64,000 nt of DNA from assembly GCF_010092445.1 (NCBI RefSeq), contig NZ_CP048031.1:3224001-3288000 (forward strand), given 5' to 3'. The position numbers were made by a program, and so were the translations under genes. The DNA is from Shewanella sp. Arc9-LZ (GTDB taxonomy: Bacteria; Pseudomonadota; Gammaproteobacteria; Enterobacterales; Shewanellaceae). Within the stretch, counting starts at the first letter, position 1, and each line of letters begins with the position of its first letter. Positions 45,018 to 55,940 of the stretch are shown in pieces. A model generated the notes under the pieces. That model ran no database searches and was not told the DNA's origin. It worked only from the letters and a program-made list of their open reading frames with translations.

Positions 45018-46043
45018 TTATTCTGTGCCCTTAGCACTTTTCTCGAGGGTTTTCACTCGGCTAAATAATTCATCTAATTGACGGAAACGAACAGTGTTTC
45101 GACGCCATAATTTATTTTCCATTGCGATGGTAGCAGACGAATACACACCTTTTTCACGGATAATGCTGGTCACGTTTGTTCCGCCTGATATGTGTACACC
45201 ATCAGCGACACTCAGGTGTCCAGCAACAGCACTACCGCCACCGAGGATACAATATTTACCAATGGTAGAACTGCCGGCAATAATAGAGCCGCCAGCCATT
45301 GCAGTATTTTGGCCGATAATGACATTATGAGCAATTTGAACTTGGTTGTCGATAATCACGCCATCGTGGATCTCGGTATGCGACAACGCACCACGGTCAA
45401 TGGAAGTACATGCGCCAATTTCGACATGATTGCCAATCCGAACGCCGCCGGTTTGTGGAATTTTAATCCAGTTACCGCGCTCATTGGCATAACCAAAACC
45501 ATCAGAGCCAATAACAGTCCCTGAATGGACGATGCAATGATGGCCAATATGGACATTATGATAAACGCTCACGTTCGCCCAAAGACGCGTGTTTGAACCA
45601 ATAATACTGGTTTCACCCACCACACAACCTGGACCAATCTGAACATTTTCACCCAAAATAACATTGGCACCTATCACTGCATTTGCACCAATAGCCACAC
45701 CGTCACCTAAAATGGCTGATGCATCTATTTGAGCCGAAGGATGAATACCAGGCGTTTCTTTTGGGGTGGTATCAAGTAATTGCGCTACTCGAGCAAACCC
45801 TACGTAAGGATCGCTAACAATCAGGGCGTTACCATGATAACCACTTGCTTCTTTTTCGCTCAGCAATACCGCACTAGCTTGAGTTGCCTCAAGCTGAGCA
45901 CGGTACTTACTATTGGCTAAAAAAGAGAGTTGGCCTTTAGTTGCACTTTCAAGGGTAGCGACACTGGTTATTTCCAGCGTGGCGTCGCCTTTAATCGTTG
46001 CCCCTAATAGTTGGCTAAGCTCTTTTAAAGTCACTTTTTGCAT
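45018..46043 (-). CDS. lpxD: UDP-3-O-(3-hydroxyacyl)glucosamine N-acyltransferase
   Basis: LpxD adds the second 3-hydroxyacyl chain (N-linked) in lipid A synthesis. The 341-residue protein has an N-terminal uridine-binding domain (about 1-100, with [13 protein letters not shown]), a hexapeptide beta-helix with the catalytic His in [20 protein letters not shown], and a short C-terminal helix. It lies 5 bp downstream of skp and upstream of fabZ, the standard order. Confidence 0.97.
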   Translation of the reverse strand: MQKVTLKELSQLLGATIKGDATLEITSVATLESATKGQLSFLANSKYRAQLEATQASAVLLSEKEASGYHGNALIVSDPYVGFARVAQLLDTTPKETPGIHPSAQIDASAILGDGVAIGANAVIGANVILGENVQIGPGCVVGETSIIGSNTRLWANVSVYHNVHIGHHCIVHSGTVIGSDGFGYANERGNWIKIPQTGGVRIGNHVEIGACTSIDRGALSHTEIHDGVIIDNQVQIAHNVIIGQNTAMAGGSIIAGSSTIGKYCILGGGSAVAGHLSVADGVHISGGTNVTSIIREKGVYSSATIAMENKLWRRNTVRFRQLDELFSRVKTLEKSAKGTE

Positions 46044-46048
46044 ACTTA

Positions 46049-46555
46049 TTATTTGCCTTTGCTTAAGGCTTCTACCACTTTGCTGCTGATATCAGCTTCT
46101 GGCTTAACAAAAATAACTGCGCCACGTTGTAGCACCATGTCGTATTTTTCTTTACCAGCAATGGTATTAATCGCTTTTTGAACTTGAACTAATAGTTTGT
46201 TTTGCTCTTCACCTTGACGACGACGCATGTCTTCATCTAATGCTTTGCCTTTCAACTGGAATTCAGACTTTAATGATTCCATTTTACGTACTAATTCAGT
46301 CTTTTGTGAATCGCTCATTAAGGCGCCGTCACGTTGTTGTTTCTCAACCAAAGAACGCATTTCTTCTTGCATTTTTTGGACTTCAGCAACACGGTCACCA
46401 AACTCAGCTTTTAATGATTTAGAAATTTGTTCGCGCTGTGGCAACTGCTCGAACACTTCACCCATATCAACCACAGCGAGTTTTTCCGCTTGGGCTAGCA
46501 TAGGGGTAGCAAACAATGCCAATGTAATTAATGCGCGATTTACCATCTTTTTCAA
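46049..46555 (-). CDS. skp: Periplasmic chaperone Skp/OmpH
   Basis: Skp holds unfolded outer-membrane proteins in the periplasm and delivers them to the Bam complex. The 168-residue protein has a signal peptide (ALITLALFATPMLAQAEK) followed by the VVDMGEVFEQLPQR strand. Long coiled-coil arms come next (AEVQKMQEEMRSLVEKQQRD and the matching return helix), then the trimerisation strand MVLQRGAVIFV. It is encoded directly after bamA. Confidence 0.96.
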   Translation of the reverse strand: MKKMVNRALITLALFATPMLAQAEKLAVVDMGEVFEQLPQREQISKSLKAEFGDRVAEVQKMQEEMRSLVEKQQRDGALMSDSQKTELVRKMESLKSEFQLKGKALDEDMRRRQGEEQNKLLVQVQKAINTIAGKEKYDMVLQRGAVIFVKPEADISSKVVEALSKGK

Positions 46556-46611
46556 AGTAGACTCCTTGTTAAACTTGTTGTTATCAGCAAAACCTGCCGA
46601 GTGTATTTGTT

Positions 46612-49095
46612 TTAGAACGTTTTGCCAATATTGAATGAGAAAATCTCTGTCTCGTCATCTTCATATTCTTTCAGTGGCCAAGCTAAACTGAATACCATAG
46701 GTCCCATTGGCGATAACCACTGCACGCTCATACCCCATGAGGCACGTAAGCGTTCTGGATCGCTATAGTCTTCTAACTTAGAGAACTGATCCGCTGGTAA
46801 AGTCCGATATGAGTCATAATCAAACTCAGTATCCCATACGTTACCCGCATCAACGAAGAAACTGGTTCGCACTGAGTTAGTGTAAGCTTCATCAAGGAAT
46901 GGTGTCGGAACAATCATTTCAAAGCTTGCTGTTGCAATGGCGTTACCACCAATTGAACGGCCAGAACTCACCTGAATGGTATTTGGGTCACCAGGTAAAC
47001 TACAACCATCACCAGAAACATCAGGCGCACATTGCTCACTACCACGGTATAAATAGAACGAACGTGGGCCTACTGAGTTAGACTTAAAGCCACGTAACGA
47101 ACTACTACCACCAGAATAATAGTTTTCCCAGAACGGTAAGATTTGATCGTTGTCGTTAAACTGACCATAACCGTTTGAATAACCTAAACGGGCGCGAGCC
47201 AATAATACAAACCCATGCTGAGGTGTCAGAGGGAAGTAGAAGTTGGTATCGAAATCCGTTTTAAAGTACTGTAAGTCAGAACCTGGCACGGTCATTTTAC
47301 CGCTTAAACGTTGCGATGAACCATCTGTCGGGAACGTACCACGGTTAAGTGTGCTGCGGTACCAACCGGCATTCAATTCAAAGTTATCAAAACTTAAGTC
47401 TGAATTAGGATCATCAGTTTCACGATACACATTATAGAAACGCAACGCTTGTTCATAAGCAGAGATTTCTGAAATAGTATTATGACGATAACCAATACCA
47501 CCGTTCAAACGGTTAGATTCGTTAATCGGGAATCCTGAATTTAATGCTACACCATAAGATTTATTCTTATAGCGCTCAAGGTTAGCCTCGTTGGCATCAA
47601 ATTCGTTCCAGTAAACGCTACCACCTAAACTGACACCATCCTTAGTAAAGTATGGGTCGGTATAAGACAAGTTGGCACTTTTAGAATATTTGTTAGTGTT
47701 GACGCTAAAACCAGCTTGGTTACCAGTACCAAGGAAGTTATTTTGCTCAACGCCAAACTGCAAACTCACACCTGATTCAGTACCATAACCGACACCTGCG
47801 TTGAACGAACCTGACGGTTGCTCTTTCACAGTCACTGCGACATCAACTAAATCGTCACTGCCCGGTACTTGAATGGTTTCTGCATCAACAGTTTCGAAAT
47901 AACCTAAACGGTTAAGACGTAGTTTAGACTGTTCAATTTGAGCAGAATTCAACCACGCACCTTCCATTTGGCGTAATTCGCGGCGCATTACCTCATCTTT
48001 GGTAACCGTGTTACCAGTGAAGTTAATTGAGCGAACATACACGCGCTTACCCGGCTTAACATTGATGTTGAGTACCACTTCTTTGGTTTCATCATCAATT
48101 TCAGGATAGGTTTTAACTTCAGGATAAGCATAACCAAAGCGGCCAAGGTATTTGCTGTACATTTCTTCGGTGAATGTCACGTCGGCACCGTTGTACATGT
48201 TACCCGCTTTAATTGGTAAAATAGATCTCATTAACTCTTCGCGACCCATTAGGTCACCAATTAAGTTAACTTCTTTCACCTTGTACTTTTCACCTTCATT
48301 CACGTTAATAGTGATGTACAAACCTTTACGGTCTGGTGTCATCGCAACTTGCGTTGAAGTCACTTCAAAACGAATATAGCCTTGATTATGATAATAAGTT
48401 TTAATGGTTTCTAAGTCAGCTTGTAGCTTTTGCTTTTGGTAGCGACGTTCACCAAATAAATCCCACCATGCCACATAGTCTTTAAGCTCAAGCATACTGA
48501 TGAGCTCAGAGTCTGAGAACACAGTATTACCTACTACGTTGATTTGACGGATTTCAGCCGCTAAACCTTCGGTAAACTTAAATTTAAGCTCAACACGGTT
48601 ACGCGGCAAGTTGATGATTTGCGCTTCAACTTTGGCACCGTATTTACCCACACCGTAATAGAAATCTTGCAGGCCTTTTTCAATACCAGACAACATTGTT
48701 CTATCAAGTGATTCGCCAGCTTTAACACCAGAACCGTCAAGGCTTTCTTGTAACTGCTCGTCTTTGATATCTTTATTACCGTCAAACGAGATAATACTGA
48801 TAGTTGGACGTTCTTTAACCGTTACATAGAGTATACCGTCTTCATGACTGACACTGATGTTTTCAAAATTGGTTGAACCGTAAAGGCTCTTAATCGCTTG
48901 CTGTAATTTAACTTCATCTACCGTGTCACCTACTTTCACAGGTAAACTCAATAGTGCTGCACCGAGAGCAACTCGTTGCAAACCTTCTACTTGGATGTCG
49001 GTCACTTCAAAAGGTTGGAAAGACTCTGCCCAACCATTCCCTGAAAAAGACGCGCCGACGAATAACATCGAGGCAAAAATTTTATTAAATCTCAT
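46612..49095 (-). CDS. bamA: Outer-membrane protein assembly factor BamA
   Basis: BamA is the Omp85 core of the beta-barrel assembly machine. The 827-residue precursor has a signal peptide, five POTRA domains (from FEVTDIQVEGLQRVALGAAL to about residue 420) and a 16-stranded barrel. The barrel carries the conserved SSLRGFKSNSVGPR loop and a terminal aromatic residue in FSFNIGKTF. It lies between rseP and skp. The barrel loop includes two Cys (EQCAPDVSGDGCSLPG), which could form an extracellular disulphide. Confidence 0.97.
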   Translation of the reverse strand: MRFNKIFASMLFVGASFSGNGWAESFQPFEVTDIQVEGLQRVALGAALLSLPVKVGDTVDEVKLQQAIKSLYGSTNFENISVSHEDGILYVTVKERPTISIISFDGNKDIKDEQLQESLDGSGVKAGESLDRTMLSGIEKGLQDFYYGVGKYGAKVEAQIINLPRNRVELKFKFTEGLAAEIRQINVVGNTVFSDSELISMLELKDYVAWWDLFGERRYQKQKLQADLETIKTYYHNQGYIRFEVTSTQVAMTPDRKGLYITINVNEGEKYKVKEVNLIGDLMGREELMRSILPIKAGNMYNGADVTFTEEMYSKYLGRFGYAYPEVKTYPEIDDETKEVVLNINVKPGKRVYVRSINFTGNTVTKDEVMRRELRQMEGAWLNSAQIEQSKLRLNRLGYFETVDAETIQVPGSDDLVDVAVTVKEQPSGSFNAGVGYGTESGVSLQFGVEQNNFLGTGNQAGFSVNTNKYSKSANLSYTDPYFTKDGVSLGGSVYWNEFDANEANLERYKNKSYGVALNSGFPINESNRLNGGIGYRHNTISEISAYEQALRFYNVYRETDDPNSDLSFDNFELNAGWYRSTLNRGTFPTDGSSQRLSGKMTVPGSDLQYFKTDFDTNFYFPLTPQHGFVLLARARLGYSNGYGQFNDNDQILPFWENYYSGGSSSLRGFKSNSVGPRSFYLYRGSEQCAPDVSGDGCSLPGDPNTIQVSSGRSIGGNAIATASFEMIVPTPFLDEAYTNSVRTSFFVDAGNVWDTEFDYDSYRTLPADQFSKLEDYSDPERLRASWGMSVQWLSPMGPMVFSLAWPLKEYEDDETEIFSFNIGKTF

Positions 49096-49126
49096 AGAGC
49101 ACTTCTAATTATTAGTCTGTCCTTGC

Positions 49127-50497
49127 TCAGAGTCGGGCAAAATCGTTGAATAAGGCTACGCCCATCAACATTAGCAGCAAAGCTGCGCCAAACCTGAATC
49201 CTATTTCCTGTACCTTTTCGGGTACAGGCTTACCAGTAATCACTTCTATAAAGTAATACAGCAAGTGTCCCCCATCGAGCACTGGCAGAGGCATTAAATT
49301 AATAATGCCTAAGTTAACGCTGATGAGCGCGATAAACCCTAGAAAGTACACTAAACCGTAACTTGCACTGGCGCCTGCGCCTTGTGCAATCGAAATAGGA
49401 CCACTAAGGTTTTTCACCGACACATCGCCGGTAAATAATTTTCCAATCATCTTAAAGCTGACGACAACGAGTTGCCATGTTTTATCAGCTGCAGCGATAA
49501 CAGAATCTACTATGCCATACTCAAGCTCAAAGCGCATATTATCAGGCCACTGAGCTTGGGTTGGGCTAATTCCGACAATTCCGATAGTTTTACCATCAGA
49601 ATTTTGTTGTGCTTTTGGCACAACATCAACATTGATTTGTTCGCCTTGACGTATCAATGTCATATTAATATTTTTGTTAGCAGAGCTTTGTACCACATCA
49701 ACAAACGCATTCCAATCGCTGTATTGAGTGCCATTGATATTGACGAGTTTATCGCCAATCTTAATGCCCGCTTGCTCTGCCGCACTGTCTTTACTCACTG
49801 CCGCAATCGTTGGATCTATCCCTGGGCGAAATATCCCTAAACCGAGCGCGGTAATCGGCGACTCTTTTTCTGGATCGAAAACCCAATTTCGCGTATCGAG
49901 TTTGACGGTGCGAACGGGCATATCCATGCCCGACAACGCTGGTAATGGTGCTAGGGATAACTCAATACTGTCATCACCAATATGACCCACTAAGGCTAAA
50001 TTAACTTCTTCCCAAGTACGTACTGGCTGTCCTGATACCGCTATAATCTGTTGTGGTTCAACCAACTGAATAACACTGGCAGGGCTATTTAACTTAGTAC
50101 TGTCTATTACCGGCTTAATCGACGGAGTACCAATAAGGTACATGACATATAACGCTACAATTGCAAAAATAAAGTTAGCTATCGGGCCGGCTGATACAAT
50201 CGCAATACGTTGCCATACTGTTTTACGGTTAAAGGCCTGGTCAAGTAAATGCTCCGGCACATCTTCAACGCGCTCATCAAGCATTTTGACATAGCCACCT
50301 AGTGGGATCATAGCGACGACATATTCAGTGCCATCTTTACCCACTTTACGCCAAATCGCTTTGCCAAATCCGATAGAGAAACGCTCGACTTTAACACCGC
50401 AACGACGGGCAACCCAAAAGTGGCCATACTCATGAGCGGTAATTAAAATACCCAACGCGACGATAAAAGAACCTAAGCTCCAAAAAAAATCTATCAT
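49127..50497 (-). CDS. rseP: Site-2 protease RseP
   Basis: RseP is the intramembrane zinc protease that cleaves anti-sigma RseA in the sigma-E envelope-stress cascade. The 456-residue protein has HEYGH at 22-26 in the first membrane helix, two PDZ-like domains in the middle (VEPQQIIAVSGQPVRTWEEV and AGIKIGDKLVNINGTQYSDW) and the third zinc ligand in MPLPVLDGGHLLYY near residue 410. It is 12 bp downstream of dxr and 31 bp upstream of bamA. Confidence 0.97.
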   Translation of the reverse strand: MIDFFWSLGSFIVALGILITAHEYGHFWVARRCGVKVERFSIGFGKAIWRKVGKDGTEYVVAMIPLGGYVKMLDERVEDVPEHLLDQAFNRKTVWQRIAIVSAGPIANFIFAIVALYVMYLIGTPSIKPVIDSTKLNSPASVIQLVEPQQIIAVSGQPVRTWEEVNLALVGHIGDDSIELSLAPLPALSGMDMPVRTVKLDTRNWVFDPEKESPITALGLGIFRPGIDPTIAAVSKDSAAEQAGIKIGDKLVNINGTQYSDWNAFVDVVQSSANKNINMTLIRQGEQINVDVVPKAQQNSDGKTIGIVGISPTQAQWPDNMRFELEYGIVDSVIAAADKTWQLVVVSFKMIGKLFTGDVSVKNLSGPISIAQGAGASASYGLVYFLGFIALISVNLGIINLMPLPVLDGGHLLYYFIEVITGKPVPEKVQEIGFRFGAALLLMLMGVALFNDFARL

Positions 50498-50509
50498 TAT
50501 TTCCCTGAA

Positions 50510-51715
50510 TTAATTTAGTGTGCTGATAACGGACACTGCCGTGGCACGTGCTTGCTCATCAAGCTGTATTATATCTTCAATACTGTCTAAACGTGTTTGT
50601 TGCACCGAGTCTAAACAGCGATAATTAACGTTAGCAATATCAGTAAAACGAATGTGACCTTTTAAAAATGAATCGACAGCAATTTCATTGGCCGCATTCA
50701 ACACTGTGGTCGCTTCCTGACCTTGCTCACAGGCTTGCATCGCTAAGCGTAAACATGGAAAACGGTCAAAGTCAGGTTCACAAAAGCTTAACTGTCCGAC
50801 TTTGAAAAAATCTAAAGGTTCAACGCCAGCGCCAATTCTTTGCGGATAGCTCATACAATGAGCAATCGGTGTACGCATATCGGGGTTGCCCATTTGTGCA
50901 ATAACAGAACCATCGCGGTATTGCACCATTGAATGAATCACGCTTTGAGGATGTATCACTACTTTGAGCTGTTCAGCTTGCGTATTAAACAACCAGCGAG
51001 CTTCGATAAACTCTAAGCCTTTATTCATCATGGTGGCTGAATCGACAGAGATTTTAGGCCCCATGGACCAATTAGGGTGATTGCAAGCTTGAACCGGTGT
51101 CATCGCACTCAGAGTGGCTAAATCAGTGTTTAAAAACGGTCCACCTGAACCGGTTAATAAAATATGTGATATGCCATTGGCACTTAAGTCACAATAACCG
51201 AGTTGCGCTTGGACATTGGTTGGTAAACATTGAAATATGGCATTGTGCTCGCTGTCGACAGGTAGCACTGTCGCACCCGACTGTCTAGCAGTGTGCATAA
51301 ATAACTCACCCGACATAACCAATGCTTCTTTGTTGGCTAACAACACGCGTTTACCCGCTTTAACAGCGTCAAATGTCGGTACTAAACCCGCAGCACCAAC
51401 AATAGCGGCCATAACGGTATCAGTGCGACTGTCGGTCACTAACGCATTTAACGCCTCAGCACCTGTCGTTACTTGAGTGATACATCCACTAGGCAATAAC
51501 GATTTAAGCTCCATGGCGGCGCTCTCATCCACCATATGAGCATACTCAGGCTGATGAGTGATACACAAGGTCAGCATTTTTTGAACACTGGCATTGGCCA
51601 CTAATCCATAGACATGAAAATCGGCAGGGTTATTTACCATCACACTTAAGGTGCTAGCGCCAATTGAGCCTGTAGCCCCTAAAATCACCATATTTTGCAT
51701 TGGCATCACATCCAC
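50510..51715 (-). CDS. dxr: 1-deoxy-D-xylulose 5-phosphate reductoisomerase
   Basis: Dxr makes 2-C-methyl-D-erythritol 4-phosphate in the MEP isoprenoid pathway. The 401-residue protein starts with the NADPH motif [13 protein letters not shown]. It contains [28 protein letters not shown] with metal-binding Asp and Glu, and LTGSGGPF. Start is ambiguous: ATG 51715 overlaps the cdsA stop by 10 bases, and ATG 51706 or 51700 would also serve. Its product feeds undecaprenyl synthesis by UppS in the same operon. Confidence 0.97.
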   Translation of the reverse strand: MDVMPMQNMVILGATGSIGASTLSVMVNNPADFHVYGLVANASVQKMLTLCITHQPEYAHMVDESAAMELKSLLPSGCITQVTTGAEALNALVTDSRTDTVMAAIVGAAGLVPTFDAVKAGKRVLLANKEALVMSGELFMHTARQSGATVLPVDSEHNAIFQCLPTNVQAQLGYCDLSANGISHILLTGSGGPFLNTDLATLSAMTPVQACNHPNWSMGPKISVDSATMMNKGLEFIEARWLFNTQAEQLKVVIHPQSVIHSMVQYRDGSVIAQMGNPDMRTPIAHCMSYPQRIGAGVEPLDFFKVGQLSFCEPDFDRFPCLRLAMQACEQGQEATTVLNAANEIAVDSFLKGHIRFTDIANVNYRCLDSVQQTRLDSIEDIIQLDEQARATAVSVISTLN

Positions 51716-52563
51716 ATGGCTATGTAGATAAAGGTAAACACTGGCAATGCAGCCGTTAGACTGTCGATACGGTCTAAAATACCACCATGACCAGGTAAAA
51801 TGGTGCCAGAGTCTTTAATATTTGCAGCACGTTTGAACATACTTTCAGACAAGTCACCAAAAGCAGAAGCCAGAGCAGTAACGAGTGTCACCACAATGAG
51901 TAAGCCTAACTCTTGTTCTGGCGCAACATACATAATGCCCGCAACTACGACCATAGTAGTAATTAAACCACCGGCTAAACCCTCAAGCGTTTTAGCAGGA
52001 CTCACACTCGGCATCAATTTATGCTTGCCTAACTTACGTCCAGCAAAATAAGCACCGGTGTCAGTCGCCCAAACCACTAACATAACGATAAACACTAATG
52101 CACCACCATAATAGGGATGAACGTTACTGCTTAACGATTTGAGAGCGATTAAAGAAGCAAAACACGGGATGAGTGTTAACTGACCAAACATGGATTTCAG
52201 CATAGGGCTGTCTTTCCATATTTTGGCACTTTTAGGAAAACTGAACACCAATGCGCTACTGACTATCCACCAAAATACACCAATAGTGATGATGGCCAAA
52301 TAAATAGGGTGTAATTGGCCTTTAAACCACAACACATCTAAGGGTACTGATAAGTTAAGCGCTATCATTAACAGACCCAGGGTAGCAGTAAAAGACCACT
52401 GGGTGACATTACAGCTTGGGTCAATGAAACTGCCCCACTCTTTTGCTGCAATTAAAAACACTGGCACTAACACCCAAGCAAACCAGTTTGCTGGAAGTAA
52501 AAATATTGCCCCGAGTACAATTGGGATTAACCACAATGCTGTTATTATTCGTTGTTTTAGCAA
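51706..52563 (-). CDS. cdsA: Phosphatidate cytidylyltransferase
   Basis: CdsA converts phosphatidic acid and CTP to CDP-diacylglycerol, the branch point of phospholipid synthesis. The 285-residue inner-membrane protein has about eight hydrophobic helices and the CDP-transferase signature [29 protein letters not shown] near the C-terminus. [19 protein letters not shown] and [12 protein letters not shown] are also conserved. It follows uppS by 19 bp and overlaps dxr. Confidence 0.96.
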   Translation of the reverse strand: MLKQRIITALWLIPIVLGAIFLLPANWFAWVLVPVFLIAAKEWGSFIDPSCNVTQWSFTATLGLLMIALNLSVPLDVLWFKGQLHPIYLAIITIGVFWWIVSSALVFSFPKSAKIWKDSPMLKSMFGQLTLIPCFASLIALKSLSSNVHPYYGGALVFIVMLVVWATDTGAYFAGRKLGKHKLMPSVSPAKTLEGLAGGLITTMVVVAGIMYVAPEQELGLLIVVTLVTALASAFGDLSESMFKRAANIKDSGTILPGHGGILDRIDSLTAALPVFTFIYIAMWM

Positions 52564-52582
52564 AAACTAATCCTCTTAATAT

Positions 52583-53407
52583 TTATATTGCGCGTATCTC
52601 TTCAATTTGACTACCCGTCAAACCAAAACGGCGCTGCCGACTGGCAAAAATGGCAATAGCATCACGAAATGCTAGCTCATCAAAGTCAGGCCATAGGGTG
52701 TCAGTAAACACCAACTCGGCATAAGCGGCCTGCCATAAAACAAAATTACTAATGCGGTAGTCACCGCCAGTACGGATCATTAAATCAACTTCGCTCTGGT
52801 TTTGCATGCACAAATGTTCATTTAATGCTTCTTCGGTCATCTGACTGCTGGTGATTTCGCCACTTTCTACTTTTTCGGCTAATTTTTGTGCAGCCTGTAA
52901 GATATCCCAACGTCCGCCATAGTTCGCCGCCACATTTAATATCAGACCAGTATTGCTTGCTGTTTTCTCTTGAGCACCGGCAATTTGTTTCTGTAAACGA
53001 TTAGAAAACCTGCTGGTATCACCAATAATATTGAGCTTAACTTGGTTTTTATCGAGCAGTTTCAATTCACGTTGTAACACGGTAAAAAACAATTCCATCA
53101 ACAAACTGACTTCTTTATCTGGTCGGCGCCAATTTTCGCTCGAAAATGCAAATAGGGTTAATGATTCAATACCAAGTTGACTTGCAGTACTTACCGCACG
53201 GCGCACAGCTTTAACACCGGCTTTATGACCGAAAACCCGGGCTTTACCCTGCAGTTGTGCCCAACGGCCATTACCATCCATAATAATCGCAACATGTTTG
53301 GGCAGAGATTGTTTTACTACATCAGATAATTGTCCCGGCAACAATTGCGAAGTCATTTGCTCCGAATCGGCTTTAGGGTCTGATTCAAACTCAACTGTAG
53401 ACGACAT
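52583..53407 (-). CDS. uppS: Undecaprenyl diphosphate synthase
   Basis: UppS condenses eight isopentenyl diphosphates onto farnesyl diphosphate to give the C55 lipid carrier for cell wall and O-antigen. The 274-residue protein carries [14 protein letters not shown] with the catalytic Asp, [27 protein letters not shown] and [19 protein letters not shown]. About 35 residues precede the catalytic motif, somewhat more than in E. coli. A terminator hairpin separates it from frr. Confidence 0.96.
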   Translation of the reverse strand: MSSTVEFESDPKADSEQMTSQLLPGQLSDVVKQSLPKHVAIIMDGNGRWAQLQGKARVFGHKAGVKAVRRAVSTASQLGIESLTLFAFSSENWRRPDKEVSLLMELFFTVLQRELKLLDKNQVKLNIIGDTSRFSNRLQKQIAGAQEKTASNTGLILNVAANYGGRWDILQAAQKLAEKVESGEITSSQMTEEALNEHLCMQNQSEVDLMIRTGGDYRISNFVLWQAAYAELVFTDTLWPDFDELAFRDAIAIFASRQRRFGLTGSQIEEIRAI

Positions 53408-53433
53408 CTACGACAATCCTTTATAAAAACAAA

Positions 53434-53460
53434 CGCCGTGTAGTATACCCTTACACGGCG
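53434..53460 (-). terminator. Terminator between frr and uppS
   Basis: A 9-bp stem CGCCGTGTA (53434-53442) / TACACGGCG (53452-53460) with a 9-nt loop is followed on the minus strand by TTTGTTTTTA. It lies 28 bp past the frr stop and just before the uppS start, so uppS may partly depend on readthrough or its own promoter. Confidence 0.82.
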
Positions 53461-53488
53461 TGTTAACTCTAGCGTCTAAATTGACAGA

Positions 53489-54046
53489 TTATACTTCCAT
53501 CAACTCTTTTTCTTTCGCTGCTAGTATTTGATCAATGTTTTTGATTGATGAATCAGTGTGCTTCTGCACTTCATCTTCACTACGGCGAACATCATCTTCA
53601 GTACATGCTTTTGCTTTTTCAAGCTTCTTGACTTCACTGATTGCGTCGCGACGAACGTTACGAATGGCAATACGGCCATTTTCCGCTTCGTTACGTACCA
53701 CTTTGATAAAGTCTTTACGACGTTCTTCAGTTAACGAAGGCAACGGAATACGCAAAGTTGCACCTGCAGACATAGGGTTTAAGCCTAAATCTGAACTCAT
53801 AATCGCCTTTTCTACCGCTTGAACTATCGATCTATCAAATACGTTCACTGTTAGTGTACGAGAGTCTTCAACTCCGACATTAGCCACTTGATTAAGCGGT
53901 GACATAGAACCGTAGCAAGACACTTGAATAGAATCTAATAAACTTGGGTGTGCACGACCAGTACGAACTTTCGCCATTTGGTTTTTAGTTGCATCTACGC
54001 ATTTACCCATGCGCTCTTGCGCATCTAACATAATAGTATCAATCAC
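53489..54046 (-). CDS. frr: Ribosome recycling factor
   Basis: RRF splits post-termination ribosomes with EF-G. The 185-residue protein aligns throughout with the family: [54 protein letters not shown]-like [14 protein letters not shown] and the long C-terminal helix ending KEKELMEV. It follows pyrH in the standard translation-gene order. Confidence 0.97.
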   Translation of the reverse strand: MIDTIMLDAQERMGKCVDATKNQMAKVRTGRAHPSLLDSIQVSCYGSMSPLNQVANVGVEDSRTLTVNVFDRSIVQAVEKAIMSSDLGLNPMSAGATLRIPLPSLTEERRKDFIKVVRNEAENGRIAIRNVRRDAISEVKKLEKAKACTEDDVRRSEDEVQKHTDSSIKNIDQILAAKEKELMEV

Positions 54047-54165
54047 AATAATTTCCTTTTTGTCACAAATTCATGTGTGTTTGAGCATTAGCCTAAGAAT
54101 GACACATGCAATAAAACCGCTCAAACAGTTAAATTATATAATATAAATATTTTCTGTGTCGGTGA

Positions 54166-54903
54166 TTAAGCAGGTTGTTTACTGCTAATAATCGTACCTT
54201 CTTTCTCACCCATAATAACGCGGCGAAGTGCACCTGGCTTGTTCATATTGAATACAAGAATCGGCATATTATGATCACGTGCCATAGTAAATGCAGCGAG
54301 ATCCATTACTTTTAATTCTGATTCAAGGACTTCGGCAAAACTAAGCGTGTCATATTTAACCGCTTCAGGGTTTTTCATTGGGTCTGCTGAGTATACACCA
54401 TCTACTTTAGTGCCTTTTAGTACCACTTCAGCTTCAATCTCAATACCACGTAAACATGCTGCTGAGTCTGTTGTACAAAAAGGATTGCCCGTACCCGCAG
54501 CAAAAATAACCACACGACCAGACTTTAATAGGCTAATTGCTTCTGTCCAAGTGTAATCATCGCACACACCTTTAAGTGGGATAGCAGACATAAGGCGGGC
54601 ATTAACATATGCACGGTGCAAGGCATCACGCATGGCTAAGCCATTCATTACGGTTGCTAACATACCCATGTGATCGCCCACCACGCGGTTCATACCAGCT
54701 TTTGCTAAGCCTTCACCACGAAATAGATTACCACCACCAATAACCACGCCAACTTGAATACCAAGTTCAACAAGCTCTTTCACTTCTTGTGCCATACGAT
54801 CAAGTACTTTAGGGTCAATGCCGAAGCCTTCTTCACCCATTAATGCTTCACCGCTTAATTTAAGCAGAATACGTCTAAACGCTGGTTTTGGATTGGTGCT
54901 CAT
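54166..54903 (-). CDS. pyrH: Uridylate kinase
   Basis: PyrH phosphorylates UMP to UDP in pyrimidine nucleotide synthesis and is a hexameric amino-acid-kinase-fold enzyme. The product is 245 residues. [45 protein letters not shown] and [19 protein letters not shown] are diagnostic. ATG 54903 has AGGA at 8 bases; upstream ATGs at 54912 and 54921 are less likely. A tsf terminator hairpin lies between this start and tsf. Confidence 0.96.
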
Positions 54904-54920
54904 AATTTTCATCCTGATCA

Positions 54921-54947
54921 TAACAAAACCGCAGCGGTTGCTGCGGT
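54921..54947 (-). terminator. Terminator between tsf and pyrH
   Basis: An 8-bp stem ACCGCAGC (54928-54935) / GCTGCGGT (54940-54947) with a 4-nt loop is followed on the minus strand by TTTGTTA. It lies 25 bp past the tsf stop and reduces readthrough into pyrH. Confidence 0.78.
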
Positions 54948-54971
54948 CTTAGGGTATTTAGATTAAAGCGA

Positions 54972-55823
54972 TTACGCTTTTTTAGTAGCAGCGATTTGCG
55001 CAGCTACTTCAGCAGCGAAATCTTCTGCTTTCTTCTCGATACCTTCACCAACTTCTAAACGAATAAAGCTGGTTACTGTAGCGCCTTTCGATTTAAGCAC
55101 TTCGCCAACAGTTTTCTTTGGTTCCATGATGAAAGCTTGACCAGTAAGAGAGATCTCACCAGTGAACTTCTTCATACGACCAACAACCATCTTCTCAGCG
55201 ATTTCAGCAGGCTTGCCTTCATTCATCGCGATTTCGATTTGAAGCGTTTGCTCTCTTTCTACAAGTTCAGCAGGCACATCTTCAGGGTTTACGAAATCTG
55301 GCTTAGAAGCAGCTACGTGCATTGCGATATGCTTTAGTGTTTCTTCATCAGCTTCACCCGCAACCACAACACCAATACGATCACCGTGACGGTAAGACGC
55401 AAGGTTTGCACCATCGATATACTCAACGCGACGAACGTTGATGTTTTCACCGATTTTAGTTACAAGCGCAACACGAGTTTCTTCAAACTGTGCTTTTAAG
55501 TCTTCGATAGACACTTTAGATGCAGCAGCAACATCAAGCACTGCGTTAGCAAATGCTAGGAAGTTTGAGTCTTTTGCAACGAAATCAGTTTGACAGTTAA
55601 CTTCTAAAAGTGCAGCGAAACCTTCGCCATTCTTGATTAGAATTGTACCGTCAGCAGCGATGTTACCTGCTTTTTTAGCAGCCTTCGCGGCGCCGCTTTT
55701 ACGCATGTTATCAATCGCTAGTTCGATGTCACCGTCAGTTTCAGTCAGTGCATTCTTACAGTCCATCATGCCAGCGCCAGTGCGGTCACGAAGTTCTTTA
55801 ACTTGGGCAGCAGTAATTGCCAT
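54972..55823 (-). CDS. tsf: Elongation factor Ts
   Basis: EF-Ts is the guanine-nucleotide exchange factor for EF-Tu. The 283-residue protein starts with the UBA-like [19 protein letters not shown] and has [17 protein letters not shown] and [14 protein letters not shown] in the core. It is co-transcribed with rpsB, with a terminator/attenuator hairpin between the two. Confidence 0.97.
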   Translation of the reverse strand: MAITAAQVKELRDRTGAGMMDCKNALTETDGDIELAIDNMRKSGAAKAAKKAGNIAADGTILIKNGEGFAALLEVNCQTDFVAKDSNFLAFANAVLDVAAASKVSIEDLKAQFEETRVALVTKIGENINVRRVEYIDGANLASYRHGDRIGVVVAGEADEETLKHIAMHVAASKPDFVNPEDVPAELVEREQTLQIEIAMNEGKPAEIAEKMVVGRMKKFTGEISLTGQAFIMEPKKTVGEVLKSKGATVTSFIRLEVGEGIEKKAEDFAAEVAAQIAATKKA

Positions 55824-55860
55824 TGTTAAATCCTCTAATTTAATTCGTCTAATATTGCAT

Positions 55861-55890
55861 TTATAAAACAGGGGCCAAAAGGCCCCTGTT
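55861..55890 (-). terminator. Terminator/attenuator between rpsB and tsf
   Basis: A perfect 10-bp stem AACAGGGGCC (55867-55876) / GGCCCCTGTT (55881-55890) with an AAAA loop is followed on the minus strand by TTTTATAA. It is placed between rpsB and tsf, as in enterobacteria, where partial readthrough sets the S2:EF-Ts ratio (family knowledge). Confidence 0.88.
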
Positions 55891-55940
55891 CACCAATTAT
55901 CTTATTGGCAAATAAGGGGGATGATAATCATCACGCCTTA

